Positions 8,185 through 14,779 of a stretch of 34,365 bases of DNA are shown here, piece by piece. Where the stretch lies: NCBI GenBank assembly GCA_028720205.1, contig JAQYLE010000070.1, positions 1-34,365 on the forward strand, read 5' to 3'. Source of the DNA: Clostridia bacterium. GTDB lineage: Bacteria; Bacillota; Clostridia; Christensenellales; Borkfalkiaceae. Position numbers and translations under genes: made by a program. The notes beneath the pieces were generated by a model. The model was not told the DNA's origin and did no database searches. It saw only the letters and a list, made by a program, of their open reading frames with translations. Every line of letters begins with the position of its first letter. Within the stretch, counting starts at the first letter, position 1.

Positions 8185-8718
8185 TCAGAAGTTGGGAGGC
8201 GTGGAAATCCACAAAAATTTCGCGGCGTTTTTGCCGCGGTTGATTACGGCGTGGGGCAGGGAAGCGGAATAATAAAACGCTTCGCCTTTTTTGCATAGGT
8301 ACTCTTTCTTGCCCAGGCGCACGGCGATTCTTCCTTCGGTGACGAAGCCGAATTCTTCCCCCTCGTGCGGAAAGTCTTCCGCAGTGGAAGCGCCGGGGGC
8401 GAGTTCAATCGAAACGGGTTCCATCATGTTCTTCTGCGCGTTGGGAATCAGCCAGCGGAAAATAACGCCGTTTTCTTCCTTTTCGATAAATTCCTCTTGC
8501 GTAAACACAACTTTTTCGCCCTTTTCCTCGCGGAAAAATTCGGAAAGATTGCTGCCCAGCGCCGCTAAGATATCGGTAAGCGTGGCGATAGAGGGACTGT
8601 TTAAATTGTTCTCCAGTTGCGAAATGTAGCCTTTCGTCAGTTCGCACCTGTCGGCAAGTTCTTCCTGCGTAAGGTTTTTCTGATGCCGCATCCGCTTTAT
8701 TTTTTCGCCGAGATCCAT
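8185..8718 (-). CDS. XRE-family regulator with C-terminal cupin (177 aa), likely polyamine-responsive
   Basis: DNA-binding protein with an XRE helix-turn-helix at about 5-60 (KNLTQEELADRCELTKGYISQLEN) and a small-molecule-binding cupin at about 105-172 (HEGEEFGFVTEGRIAVRLG, then YYSASLPHAV). This architecture matches the PuuR-like family that controls polyamine genes in other bacteria. The gene is first in the operon, 21 nt before potA, so it probably controls its own transcription and polyamine uptake. Two inverted repeats just downstream of the promoter are candidate binding sites. The effector is inferred from context only. An AAGGG ribosome site precedes the ATG. The symbol puuR would be a guess, so none is given. 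Confidence 0.88.
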   Translation of the reverse strand: MDLGEKIKRMRHQKNLTQEELADRCELTKGYISQLENNLNSPSIATLTDILAALGSNLSEFFREEKGEKVVFTQEEFIEKEENGVIFRWLIPNAQKNMMEPVSIELAPGASTAEDFPHEGEEFGFVTEGRIAVRLGKKEYLCKKGEAFYYSASLPHAVINRGKNAAKFLWISTPPNF

Positions 8719-8777
8719 CGTTGTTTTCCCTTGTCGGTTTCGCGTTTTCCGCGCGTTTAACCGCGCGGCGCGCTTTT

Positions 8778-8815
8778 CTTTGTAATAATAAACACAAAGT
8801 TTAGTTAAAATAAAC
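8778..8815. promoter_or_regulatory. Two overlapping inverted repeats, candidate operators for the XRE-cupin regulator
   Basis: CTTTGT (8778-8783) pairs with ACAAAG (8794-8799) across 10 nt, and GTTTA (8799-8803) with TAAAC (8811-8815) across 7 nt. Both lie just downstream of the -10 element of the pot operon, where a bound repressor would block transcription. Symmetry is seen directly; the link to the regulator is inference. Confidence 0.4.
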
Positions 8816-8826
8816 CGACGGATAAG

Positions 8827-8855
8827 ATTATATTCGTTTTACTTCCTTTTGTCAA
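8827..8855 (-). promoter_or_regulatory. Vegetative promoter of the regulator-potABCD operon
   Basis: On the minus strand TTGACA (8855-8850) and TATAAT (8832-8827) are separated by 17 bp, a perfect consensus. Transcription should begin near 8820, about 100 nt before the regulator gene. Confidence 0.88.
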
Positions 8856-9105
8856 ACGTTTCACGGGCATTTTTACAACCTTTTGCAAAAAAGATGCAAA
8901 AAAAAATTCTCCCGCGCCTTTTTCCGTGAACCAAACGGGAAAAAAGAGGGGAGAAAACAGGCGGAGAACATGCCGACAGGCAGCGGAATTACCGTGGGAA
9001 CCGCTTATCCGTTAAACGAATCGTCGTACGAAAAAGCAGTTCTACCAAACGGCAGAACCGCATATTCATATATAGATAAAAATAAGAAATAAGGAAAAAG
9101 GCGCG
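8856..9105. other. Intergenic stretch with no supported gene
   Basis: Between the pot promoter and the rpsT stop codon I see A-rich sequence and a plus-strand open frame (8883-9092) without recognisable protein motifs. I see no convincing terminator for rpsT: only a 4-bp GGCG/CGCC stem overlapping its stop, followed by five T. Confidence 0.5.
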
Positions 9106-9369
9106 TTACGCCATTGCTTCCAGTTTCTTTGCGAGTTTCGCTTTCTTGTTGTTCGCGCAGTTCTTGTGAATAACGCCCTTCGACGCGGTGGCGTCGATAA
9201 CGGAAACGGTTTCGGAATACACTTTTTTCGCGTTTTCCTTATCGCCGGCTTCTACGGCGGCGAGGAATTTTTTCACCTGCGTTTTCATCTGCGTTTTCAC
9301 CGCCTTATTCGCGGCGGCTTTCTTTTCTGCAACCAGAACTCTTTTCTTTGCGGACTTGATATTAGGCAT
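9106..9369 (-). CDS. rpsT: 30S ribosomal protein S20 (87 aa)
   Basis: Binds 16S rRNA early in small-subunit assembly. The sequence begins PNIKSAKKRVLVAEKKAAANKAVK, the typical S20 start, is very rich in Lys and Ala and ends with KKAKLAKKLEAMA. Length matches the family (about 85-90 aa). The frame is open further upstream, but the ATG at 9369 has AAGGAG 7 nt before it and gives the standard S20 N-terminus. A promoter lies at 9471-9499, leaving a leader of about 95 nt. A two-part hairpin within the leader (9422-9446) could be a regulatory fold, which is speculative. The gene is divergent from murI. Confidence 0.97.
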   Translation of the reverse strand: MPNIKSAKKRVLVAEKKAAANKAVKTQMKTQVKKFLAAVEAGDKENAKKVYSETVSVIDATASKGVIHKNCANNKKAKLAKKLEAMA

Positions 9370-9470
9370 GACTTTCTCCTTGCTCTGTAAATTGTTACTG
9401 TAACTTTGGCTGTTCGTTAATGCGGTGCGCAAAAGGCGCAAGCCGCTTATTTTTACGAATTGCGTAGTTT

Positions 9471-9499
9471 ATTTTAGCATAAAAGTAAAGTATTGTAAA
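9471..9499 (-). promoter_or_regulatory. Promoter of rpsT
   Basis: TTTACA (9499-9494), 17 bp, then TAAAAT (9476-9471) on the minus strand, with an extended TG one base before the -10 (TGCTAAAAT). The site lies 22 nt from the murI start, so divergent expression may interfere. Confidence 0.7.
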
Positions 9500-9520
9500 C
9501 TGTTTTTGAGGGGGTAATTT

Positions 9521-10495
9521 ATGAAAATCGGAGAAAATCGCAAAAATTTTTCTTCGCCGCGCGTTTTCTGCGGCGCGGAGGACGGCAATCGTTCAACCAG
9601 AACGACTGCGCCGCGTAATTACGGCGGCAACGCCGCCGACTCTCCGTTTTATTCGTCCGCCGCGCTTTTCGACAGCGGTATCGGCGGGCTTAACGTACTC
9701 TTTGCCTGCCGCAGAAGAATGAGCGATGAAAAATTCATCTATTACGGCGACAACGACCGCGCGCCGTACGGCAACCTGCCCGAAGACGTCATCGTGCGAT
9801 ACGTGCTTTCCGCCGCCGAGGAATTATCCGCATACGCGCCGCGCGTTCTGGCGCTTGCCTGCAATACCGCCACGGCGTGCGCGGGAAAAGTTCTGCGCAA
9901 AACGTTTTCCTTTCCCGTGCTGGGCGCGTATCCGCCCGTGCTCACGGCGGGAAAATGCGGCGGCGACGGCTTAGTGCTCGTCACCCGCGCCACCCACCAA
10001 AGCGCCGCGTTCGCCGCGCTTATGCGCCGTGCGGAAAGCATGTATCCCGCCGCGCGCTTTTTTTCGTATCCGTGCGATTTTCTCGCGGGAAAAGTGGAAG
10101 ATACGCAGGCGGCGGCGGAAGAATCGCTGTATACCGCCGAACTGCCCAAACGGCGTTTTTCGTTTGTAGTGCTGGGGTGCACGCATTACGCCCACGTAAA
10201 AAAAGCAATCGGAAACTTTTACGCCTGCCCCGTATTCGACGGCACGGAAAATCTTTCCCGCCGCATAGAACAAACTCTTTCCGCTTCGGCGGCGATTGCC
10301 TGCGACGAGGCGGAGCGCGCGGCGAAAACGGAGAAAGAAGCACAAAAGAACGCGTATGCCCGCCCCGCGGTAACCACTTTCGCCCCCGACGCCGGAAAAT
10401 ACGTCTCGTCCGACGGAAAAGTGCTGTTTCTGGGCAGCGGCGCGCAAAAAAATAAAATGTTTTACGAACATTCGTTTGCGGACGCTTTGTCGTAA
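9521..10495 (+). CDS. murI: Glutamate racemase with long N-terminal extension (324 aa)
   Basis: Interconverts L- and D-glutamate to supply D-Glu for the MurD reaction. Family motifs are FDSGIGG with Asp51, YYGDNDRAPYG, ALACNTATA with the catalytic Cys114, and LGCTHYA with the second catalytic Cys220 and His222. The usual enzyme is about 265 aa and starts a few residues before FDSG. Here some 48 residues of polar, unconserved sequence precede it, and the C-terminal region has an Ala/Glu/Lys-rich insertion. The start is supported by GAGGGGG 7 nt upstream, and no other ATG lies before the FDSG motif. It is transcribed just ahead of the division cluster but separated from it by the mraZ promoter. 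Aspartate racemase activity is a less likely alternative. Confidence 0.88.
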   Translation: MKIGENRKNFSSPRVFCGAEDGNRSTRTTAPRNYGGNAADSPFYSSAALFDSGIGGLNVLFACRRRMSDEKFIYYGDNDRAPYGNLPEDVIVRYVLSAAEELSAYAPRVLALACNTATACAGKVLRKTFSFPVLGAYPPVLTAGKCGGDGLVLVTRATHQSAAFAALMRRAESMYPAARFFSYPCDFLAGKVEDTQAAAEESLYTAELPKRRFSFVVLGCTHYAHVKKAIGNFYACPVFDGTENLSRRIEQTLSASAAIACDEAERAAKTEKEAQKNAYARPAVTTFAPDAGKYVSSDGKVLFLGSGAQKNKMFYEHSFADALS

Positions 10496-10503
10496 ACGGG
10501 GCA

Positions 10504-10581
10504 AAAGTGGTCAATTTTCCCAAAAAGATACTTAATAAGTAAAAAATATCCTGAAAAATAGTTGACAGTGGTTAAAAATGG
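10504..10581 (+). promoter_or_regulatory. MraZ-type boxes in and near the mraZ promoter
   Basis: AAAGTGG occurs at 10504-10510, ACAGTGG at 10565-10571 and AAAATGG at 10575-10581. The last two are 10 bp apart and occupy the -35/-10 spacer; a further TGG follows at 10591. MraZ proteins are known to bind direct repeats with a TGG core at about one-turn spacing upstream of their own gene. Binding here would cover the promoter, so autorepression is the likely outcome (inference). Confidence 0.55.
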
Positions 10582-10590
10582 TCGTATAAT
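10562..10590 (+). promoter_or_regulatory. Promoter of the dcw cluster (mraZ)
   Basis: TTGACA (10562-10567), 17 bp, TATAAT (10585-10590), a perfect consensus 34 nt before the mraZ ATG. The spacer contains two TGG boxes 10 bp apart. Confidence 0.88.
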
Positions 10591-10623
10591 TGGCGTGTAA
10601 ACTTTAAAAAAGGGAGGAAGTCA

Positions 10624-11055
10624 ATGGACGCGCTGTTTTTCGGCTCATACGAACATCAGGTTGACGACAAAGGGCGTTTCAGGATACCTGCCAAGTTTAA
10701 AAAGGGCTTGGAAACGTATCCCGAAAAGACGTGCAGTTTCGTCCGCGGACTTTCAGGCAGTATCTGCCTTTTTCCCGACAGCGTGCTGGAAGAAACGTTA
10801 TCTTCCCTTGCGGAAGAGCGCGTTTCGGAAGCCAACCCCATTTCGCTTATGGTGTTCAGCAGCATTTATCCCGCGGAGGAGGACGGGCAGGGCAGAGTGA
10901 CGTTGCCGCCCAAACTCAGGCAGATAGCGGGCATAAAAAAGGACATCGTAACGGTGGGCAGAGGAAAGCGCCTTGAAATCTGGGCGGCGGAGAAATACCG
11001 CGCCTACACCGAGAACGTCGATTACGACGCCGAACTGAAAAAACTCGGCATTTAA
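10624..11055 (+). CDS. mraZ: Transcriptional regulator MraZ (143 aa)
   Basis: DNA-binding ring-forming protein that heads division clusters and regulates them. Two AbrB-like half domains are visible: DDKGRFRIPAKFKKGL near residue 15 and DGQGRVTLPPKLRQIAGI near residue 85. Both carry the conserved GR and P residues of the family. Length is typical. GGGAGG lies 8 nt before the ATG. The promoter just upstream carries TGG direct repeats resembling known MraZ sites. rsmH follows after 27 nt, the usual mraZ-rsmH pair. Confidence 0.97.
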   Translation: MDALFFGSYEHQVDDKGRFRIPAKFKKGLETYPEKTCSFVRGLSGSICLFPDSVLEETLSSLAEERVSEANPISLMVFSSIYPAEEDGQGRVTLPPKLRQIAGIKKDIVTVGRGKRLEIWAAEKYRAYTENVDYDAELKKLGI

Positions 11056-11082
11056 AAATCCTCGTAAAAAGGCGGCGTAAAA

Positions 11083-12027
11083 ATGCAGGAATTTTCACAT
11101 ATCCCGGTGATGCTCGAAGAGTGCATGGAAAATCTCGCCCTGAAAGACGGGGGAATTTACTTCGACGGCACGGTGGGCGGCGGGGGGCATTCTTACGAAA
11201 TATTAAAGCGCACGTCGCCTTCCGGCAGGCTGATCGCCACCGATCTCGACGACGAAGCCCTCGCGGCGGCAAAAGAGCGCCTTTCTCCGTTTAACGGCAG
11301 GTTTTCGCTTTATAAAGCAAATTATAAAGATTATGCGCGCGTATTGCAGGCAGAGGGCGTGGAGAAACTGGACGGAGCGATTCTGGATTACGGCGTATCT
11401 TCGCATCAGATCGACGATGAAAAGCGCGGCTTTTCGTATCGGGCGAAAGAAGCGCCGCTCGATATGCGCATGGACGTAAGCGCGTCGCTCACCGCCGAAA
11501 CGGTGGTGAATACGTATTCCGAAGAACGGCTTTACAAAATCATCAGAGAGTACGGCGAAGAAAAGTTTGCAAAACAGATAGCCGCAAACGTCGTAAAAAC
11601 AAGGGCGGTCAAACCTCTGAAAACCTGCGGCGAACTGGCTCAGGTAATAGAAAACAGTATTCCCTTAAAATTCCGTTTCGGCGCTCCGTGCGAAAGAAAA
11701 ACTTTTCAGGCGATACGCATCGAAGTGAACGGCGAACTCGACGGATTGTACGAACTGGTGATCGGCCTGACGCGGCGGCTGAAAACAGGGGGAAGAATAG
11801 CGATTCTCACCTTTCATTCTCTGGAAGATCGGGCGGTGAAAGAGGCCTTTAAATTTATGGAAACGCCGTGTACCTGCCCTAAGAACCTGCCCGTGTGCGT
11901 TTGCGGCAAAAAACAGGAGATTAAAATCATTACCAAAAAGCCCGTTACGGCGGGCGAAGAGGAAGTAAAATACAATTCGCGGAGCAAATGCGCGAAACTG
12001 CGCGTGGCGGAACGAATCGCGGAGTAA
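11083..12027 (+). CDS. rsmH: 16S rRNA (cytosine-1402-N4)-methyltransferase (314 aa)
   Basis: SAM-dependent methylation of C1402 in 16S rRNA, acting at the decoding centre. It begins FSHIPVMLEECMENL and has the SAM site FDGTVGGGGHSYEIL, the LDYGVSSHQIDDEKRGFSYR segment, LTFHSLEDRAVKEAFK and the C-terminal NSRSKCAKLRVAER, all family hallmarks. Length is normal. It is the second gene of the cluster. A short lysine-rich open frame overlaps its 3' end in another frame (11988-12116); I do not count that as an established gene. Confidence 0.97.
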   Translation: MQEFSHIPVMLEECMENLALKDGGIYFDGTVGGGGHSYEILKRTSPSGRLIATDLDDEALAAAKERLSPFNGRFSLYKANYKDYARVLQAEGVEKLDGAILDYGVSSHQIDDEKRGFSYRAKEAPLDMRMDVSASLTAETVVNTYSEERLYKIIREYGEEKFAKQIAANVVKTRAVKPLKTCGELAQVIENSIPLKFRFGAPCERKTFQAIRIEVNGELDGLYELVIGLTRRLKTGGRIAILTFHSLEDRAVKEAFKFMETPCTCPKNLPVCVCGKKQEIKIITKKPVTAGEEEVKYNSRSKCAKLRVAERIAE

Positions 12028-12130
12028 ACAATAACGCGCCCGATAAACGTATTGCGGAAGTTTCGCAAAAGACTAAAAAAGAAGGGAAAGTTAAGAAAAA
12101 AACGAAAAAACGTTAGAAGAGGGAACGGCA

Positions 12131-12823
12131 ATGACTACGGTATGGGAAAAACAGAGGATCGACGATTTACAAACGGAAGAAGCGCGGCGGCATAACGAAC
12201 AGATCCGCGAAAGATATCTGCGTTTGCAAAATGCGGAAGAAACGCAACTTGCCGAAACGTTCGAAAGCGCGGAAGAAAAAAAAGCGGCGCCGCAAACGCC
12301 CGCATTTTCGTCGCAACCGATCGTTTCCCCCGAAGAAACGCAAACGCCCGCGGCGCGCGCCGATACCGAAACGACCGGGCGGGGAAAAAGCGTTCCGCTT
12401 ACCGGCAGTCAGAAAGAATTGTTCGGCGCGGAAACGTTCCGCAGAATGGTGGCGTCGGTTCCCGAATATACGGCGACTGAATTCGCGGCGCCCGTAAACG
12501 AGGCGGCGCAGACGGTTGTTCAACGCGTTGAAAAGCAAGCGGAAGAAGCGGCGGCGCAGGTAAGTCAGGCGGAGACGTATTCGCTTACCTCGGCGGCGAA
12601 AGCGCTGATCGCGGCGTTTGCCGCGTTGGTGGTGCTGATGCTTACCATAATCGGCATCAATACGCGGATTATGGGCGCGAAGGGCGCGGAACTTATCGCG
12701 TTGGAAACGCAGAAAGCGGAACTGGCGGAAGAAACCCGCGCCTTGGCGGAAAGAATCGAAGCGGAAACAAGCGACGAGGCCATCGCACGCTGGGCGGCGC
12801 AGAACGGCTGGACAAAAGAATAA
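12131..12823 (+). CDS. FtsL-like bitopic septum protein with long cytoplasmic tail (230 aa)
   Basis: Probable FtsL of the FtsLB/DivIC-type scaffold that activates FtsW and its PBP. The identity rests on position (between rsmH and the division PBP) and architecture. A single membrane segment lies at about 158-180 (AKALIAAFAALVVLMLTIIG). It is followed by an outside coiled coil (ELIALETQKAELAEETRALAE) and a short tail ending in WAAQNGWTKE. FtsL proteins are usually 90-120 aa. Here the cytoplasmic part alone is about 155 aa, rich in Glu, Ala, Thr and Pro and probably disordered. AGAGGG precedes the ATG. Sequence similarity to FtsL is too weak to call by eye, hence no symbol. Confidence 0.7.
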   Translation: MTTVWEKQRIDDLQTEEARRHNEQIRERYLRLQNAEETQLAETFESAEEKKAAPQTPAFSSQPIVSPEETQTPAARADTETTGRGKSVPLTGSQKELFGAETFRRMVASVPEYTATEFAAPVNEAAQTVVQRVEKQAEEAAAQVSQAETYSLTSAAKALIAAFAALVVLMLTIIGINTRIMGAKGAELIALETQKAELAEETRALAERIEAETSDEAIARWAAQNGWTKE

Positions 12824-12890
12824 AACGGGCAGGATTGACTGACAGTCGAAGACAAAGTCGAAGCGCATGCGGAAGAGGAAAAAAAGAATA

Positions 12891-12897
12891 AAAGGAG
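12891..12897 (+). promoter_or_regulatory. Shine-Dalgarno site pointing to a non-AUG start of the division PBP
   Basis: AAAGGAG is the only good ribosome site in the gap. It is 7 nt from an in-frame GTT (12905) and 10 nt from an in-frame ATC (12908). No ATG, GTG or TTG follows it at a usable distance in the PBP frame. Confidence 0.45.
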
Positions 12898-12970
12898 AGA
12901 AACGGTTATCAGACATTTAAAAAACGATTATTCGGTATCCGTTTTACGAAAGAGGTTATTTGCCGTATGT

Positions 12971-14659
12971 ATGGCGATAACCTTTCTTTTTTGCATTTTA
13001 TGCGCGCGTTTTTTTTACGTGCAGATAGCGTGGAGCGGAGAACTCGCGGGCAGGGCGATGGATCAGTGGACGCGCGAAATTCCCGTGGTGGCGGAGCGCG
13101 GTCTGGTGACGGACAGAAACGGCGAAATATTGGCGGATAACGCCACGGCGTTTACGGTGTTCGCGCGTTCCAACGCGGTGAAGGACGTTGAGAGCACGGC
13201 GAAAAAACTTGCCGAAGCGCTGGAAACGCCCTACGAAGAAATTTATCAGAAACTCACGGGAAAGCGCGCTTCGGAAATAACGATTGCCCGAAAGGTGGAT
13301 AAAGCGGCGGCGGAACGATTGGAAAAACTATCGCTCGACGGCGTGTATTTTTCGCGCGACAATAACAGAACGTATCCCAAAAACGAACTTTTATGCCAGG
13401 TTCTTGGCTTTACCTCGTCCGATAACGCGGGCGCGGCGGGGATAGAAAAATATTACGACGCTTATCTGCGCGGAACGAACGGCGAACTGCTGTACGAAAC
13501 CGATCTTGTCGGCGTGCGGTTAAACGGCGCCGCGGCGGCGTACAAACCGGCGGAAAACGGCTATAATCTGCGACTTACGATCGATTCGGGAATACAGACG
13601 GCAACGGAAAGCGCATTGAAACGCATGGCGCGGCAATATAACCCCGACTGCGCGGAATGTATCGTACTTGATCCGAACACCTTCGAAGTGCTGGCGATGG
13701 CAAGCGTGCCTTCGTACGATTTGAATAACGTTCCGCGCGACGATATATCGCTTCTGAACGCGCTGTCGCGTAACCGCGTCGTGTGCGATATATACGAACC
13801 GGGTTCCACGTTTAAAGTGGTTACTTCGGCGGCGGATTTAGAAGAATGGAAGCGCGGCAATCAGGCGGCGTTTTCGCCTACGCACGTGTTTTCCAGCAGC
13901 AGAACGCGGCAGGTGGACGGCACGACGGTGAAATGTTGGAGTAATCACGCTAACGGCAAACATTCCAATCAGACGCTGGCGGAGGCGTTGAACAACAGTT
14001 GCAACCCGTGTTTTACGGATATTGCGCTGTCGCTCGGTAAAGAGACGTTTTACGATTATCTTAACGCGTTCGGCTTCGGCAAAACGACGGGAATCGATTA
14101 CGGCGGCGAGGCTTCGGGCATGCTGCTTGCGGAAACGGCGGTGCGGAACTGCGATCTGGCGCGTATCGGTTTCGGGCAGACGATAGCCGTTTCGATTCTG
14201 CAACTTGCCTGCGCCGTGGCGGCGAGCGTAAACGGCGGATATTATTACGAGCCGCATCTTGTAAAGGAAATATACGCAAGCGACGGCTACGTGTTGCAAC
14301 AAAACGAAAAGAAACTCAAAAACCGCACGGTAAGCGAAGAAACGTCGGAAGCGCTTTCGTCGATGCTTGAAGGCGTGGTGGAAAAGGGGAGCGGCAAAAA
14401 GGCGTATATCGAAGGATACCGCGTGGCGGGTAAAACAGGTACGGCGCAAAAGTACGAAAACGGTCATATCGCCACGGGCAGATACGTTTCTTCGTTTGTG
14501 GGATTTTTTCCGGCAAACGCGCCGAAGTACCTTGCTCTTGTGGTGGCGGACGAACCGCAGGGCGCGTATTACGGCAGCGTGGTGGCGGCGCCTTGCGCAC
14601 GAGAAATTTTTCTTTCGATTATCGATATGAAAAACATACCCCGCGCCGCCGCGGAATAA
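12971..14659 (+). CDS. Class B penicillin-binding protein, FtsI/SpoVD type (562 aa from first ATG)
   Basis: Septal DD-transpeptidase that cross-links peptidoglycan made by FtsW. After a membrane anchor (AITFLFCILCARFFYVQ) come the dimerisation domain (AERGLVTDRNGEILADN) and a transpeptidase domain with STFK (279-282, catalytic Ser279), SCN (343-345) and KTG (488-490). There are no PASTA domains, unlike B. subtilis SpoVD. The coordinates use the first in-frame ATG. That ATG lacks a ribosome site and would remove the basic cytoplasmic residues that normally precede the anchor. The frame is open back to 12839, and the stretch just upstream reads HLKNDYSVSVLRKRLF, exactly what such proteins carry. 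A start at GTT 12905 or ATC 12908, behind AAAGGAG, is plausible. FtsI and SpoVD cannot be separated by sequence alone. Confidence 0.93.
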   Translation: MAITFLFCILCARFFYVQIAWSGELAGRAMDQWTREIPVVAERGLVTDRNGEILADNATAFTVFARSNAVKDVESTAKKLAEALETPYEEIYQKLTGKRASEITIARKVDKAAAERLEKLSLDGVYFSRDNNRTYPKNELLCQVLGFTSSDNAGAAGIEKYYDAYLRGTNGELLYETDLVGVRLNGAAAAYKPAENGYNLRLTIDSGIQTATESALKRMARQYNPDCAECIVLDPNTFEVLAMASVPSYDLNNVPRDDISLLNALSRNRVVCDIYEPGSTFKVVTSAADLEEWKRGNQAAFSPTHVFSSSRTRQVDGTTVKCWSNHANGKHSNQTLAEALNNSCNPCFTDIALSLGKETFYDYLNAFGFGKTTGIDYGGEASGMLLAETAVRNCDLARIGFGQTIAVSILQLACAVAASVNGGYYYEPHLVKEIYASDGYVLQQNEKKLKNRTVSEETSEALSSMLEGVVEKGSGKKAYIEGYRVAGKTGTAQKYENGHIATGRYVSSFVGFFPANAPKYLALVVADEPQGAYYGSVVAAPCAREIFLSIIDMKNIPRAAAE

Positions 14660-14779
14660 AATAGAATAAAACGGAAATCGCACGGACGACTTTGCACGGT
14701 TGTCGGGCGGCACGGACGGATAGTTTAATAACGGCGCGGAAAAAGACAAAAAGCGGTAAATACGGCGAGGAGCGGTAAA

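Noticed and set aside
8883..9092. Small plus-strand ORF between the pot promoter and rpsT
   Set aside because: It has no recognisable motif. Its internal ATG at 8970 has GGAG only 3 nt away, and its composition is not clearly protein-like. It remains possible but unsupported.
9085..9110. Terminator for rpsT
   Set aside because: Only a 4-bp GGCG/CGCC stem overlapping the stop, followed by five T; too weak to call.
9440..9520. A plus-strand promoter for murI
   Set aside because: Several poor -10-like sequences exist (TAGCAT, TATTGT) but none has a matching -35 at proper spacing.
12835..12891. Short TTG-started ORF between the FtsL-like gene and the PBP
   Set aside because: Eighteen codons, with a low-complexity Arg/Ser/Lys product and no supporting context; treated as chance.
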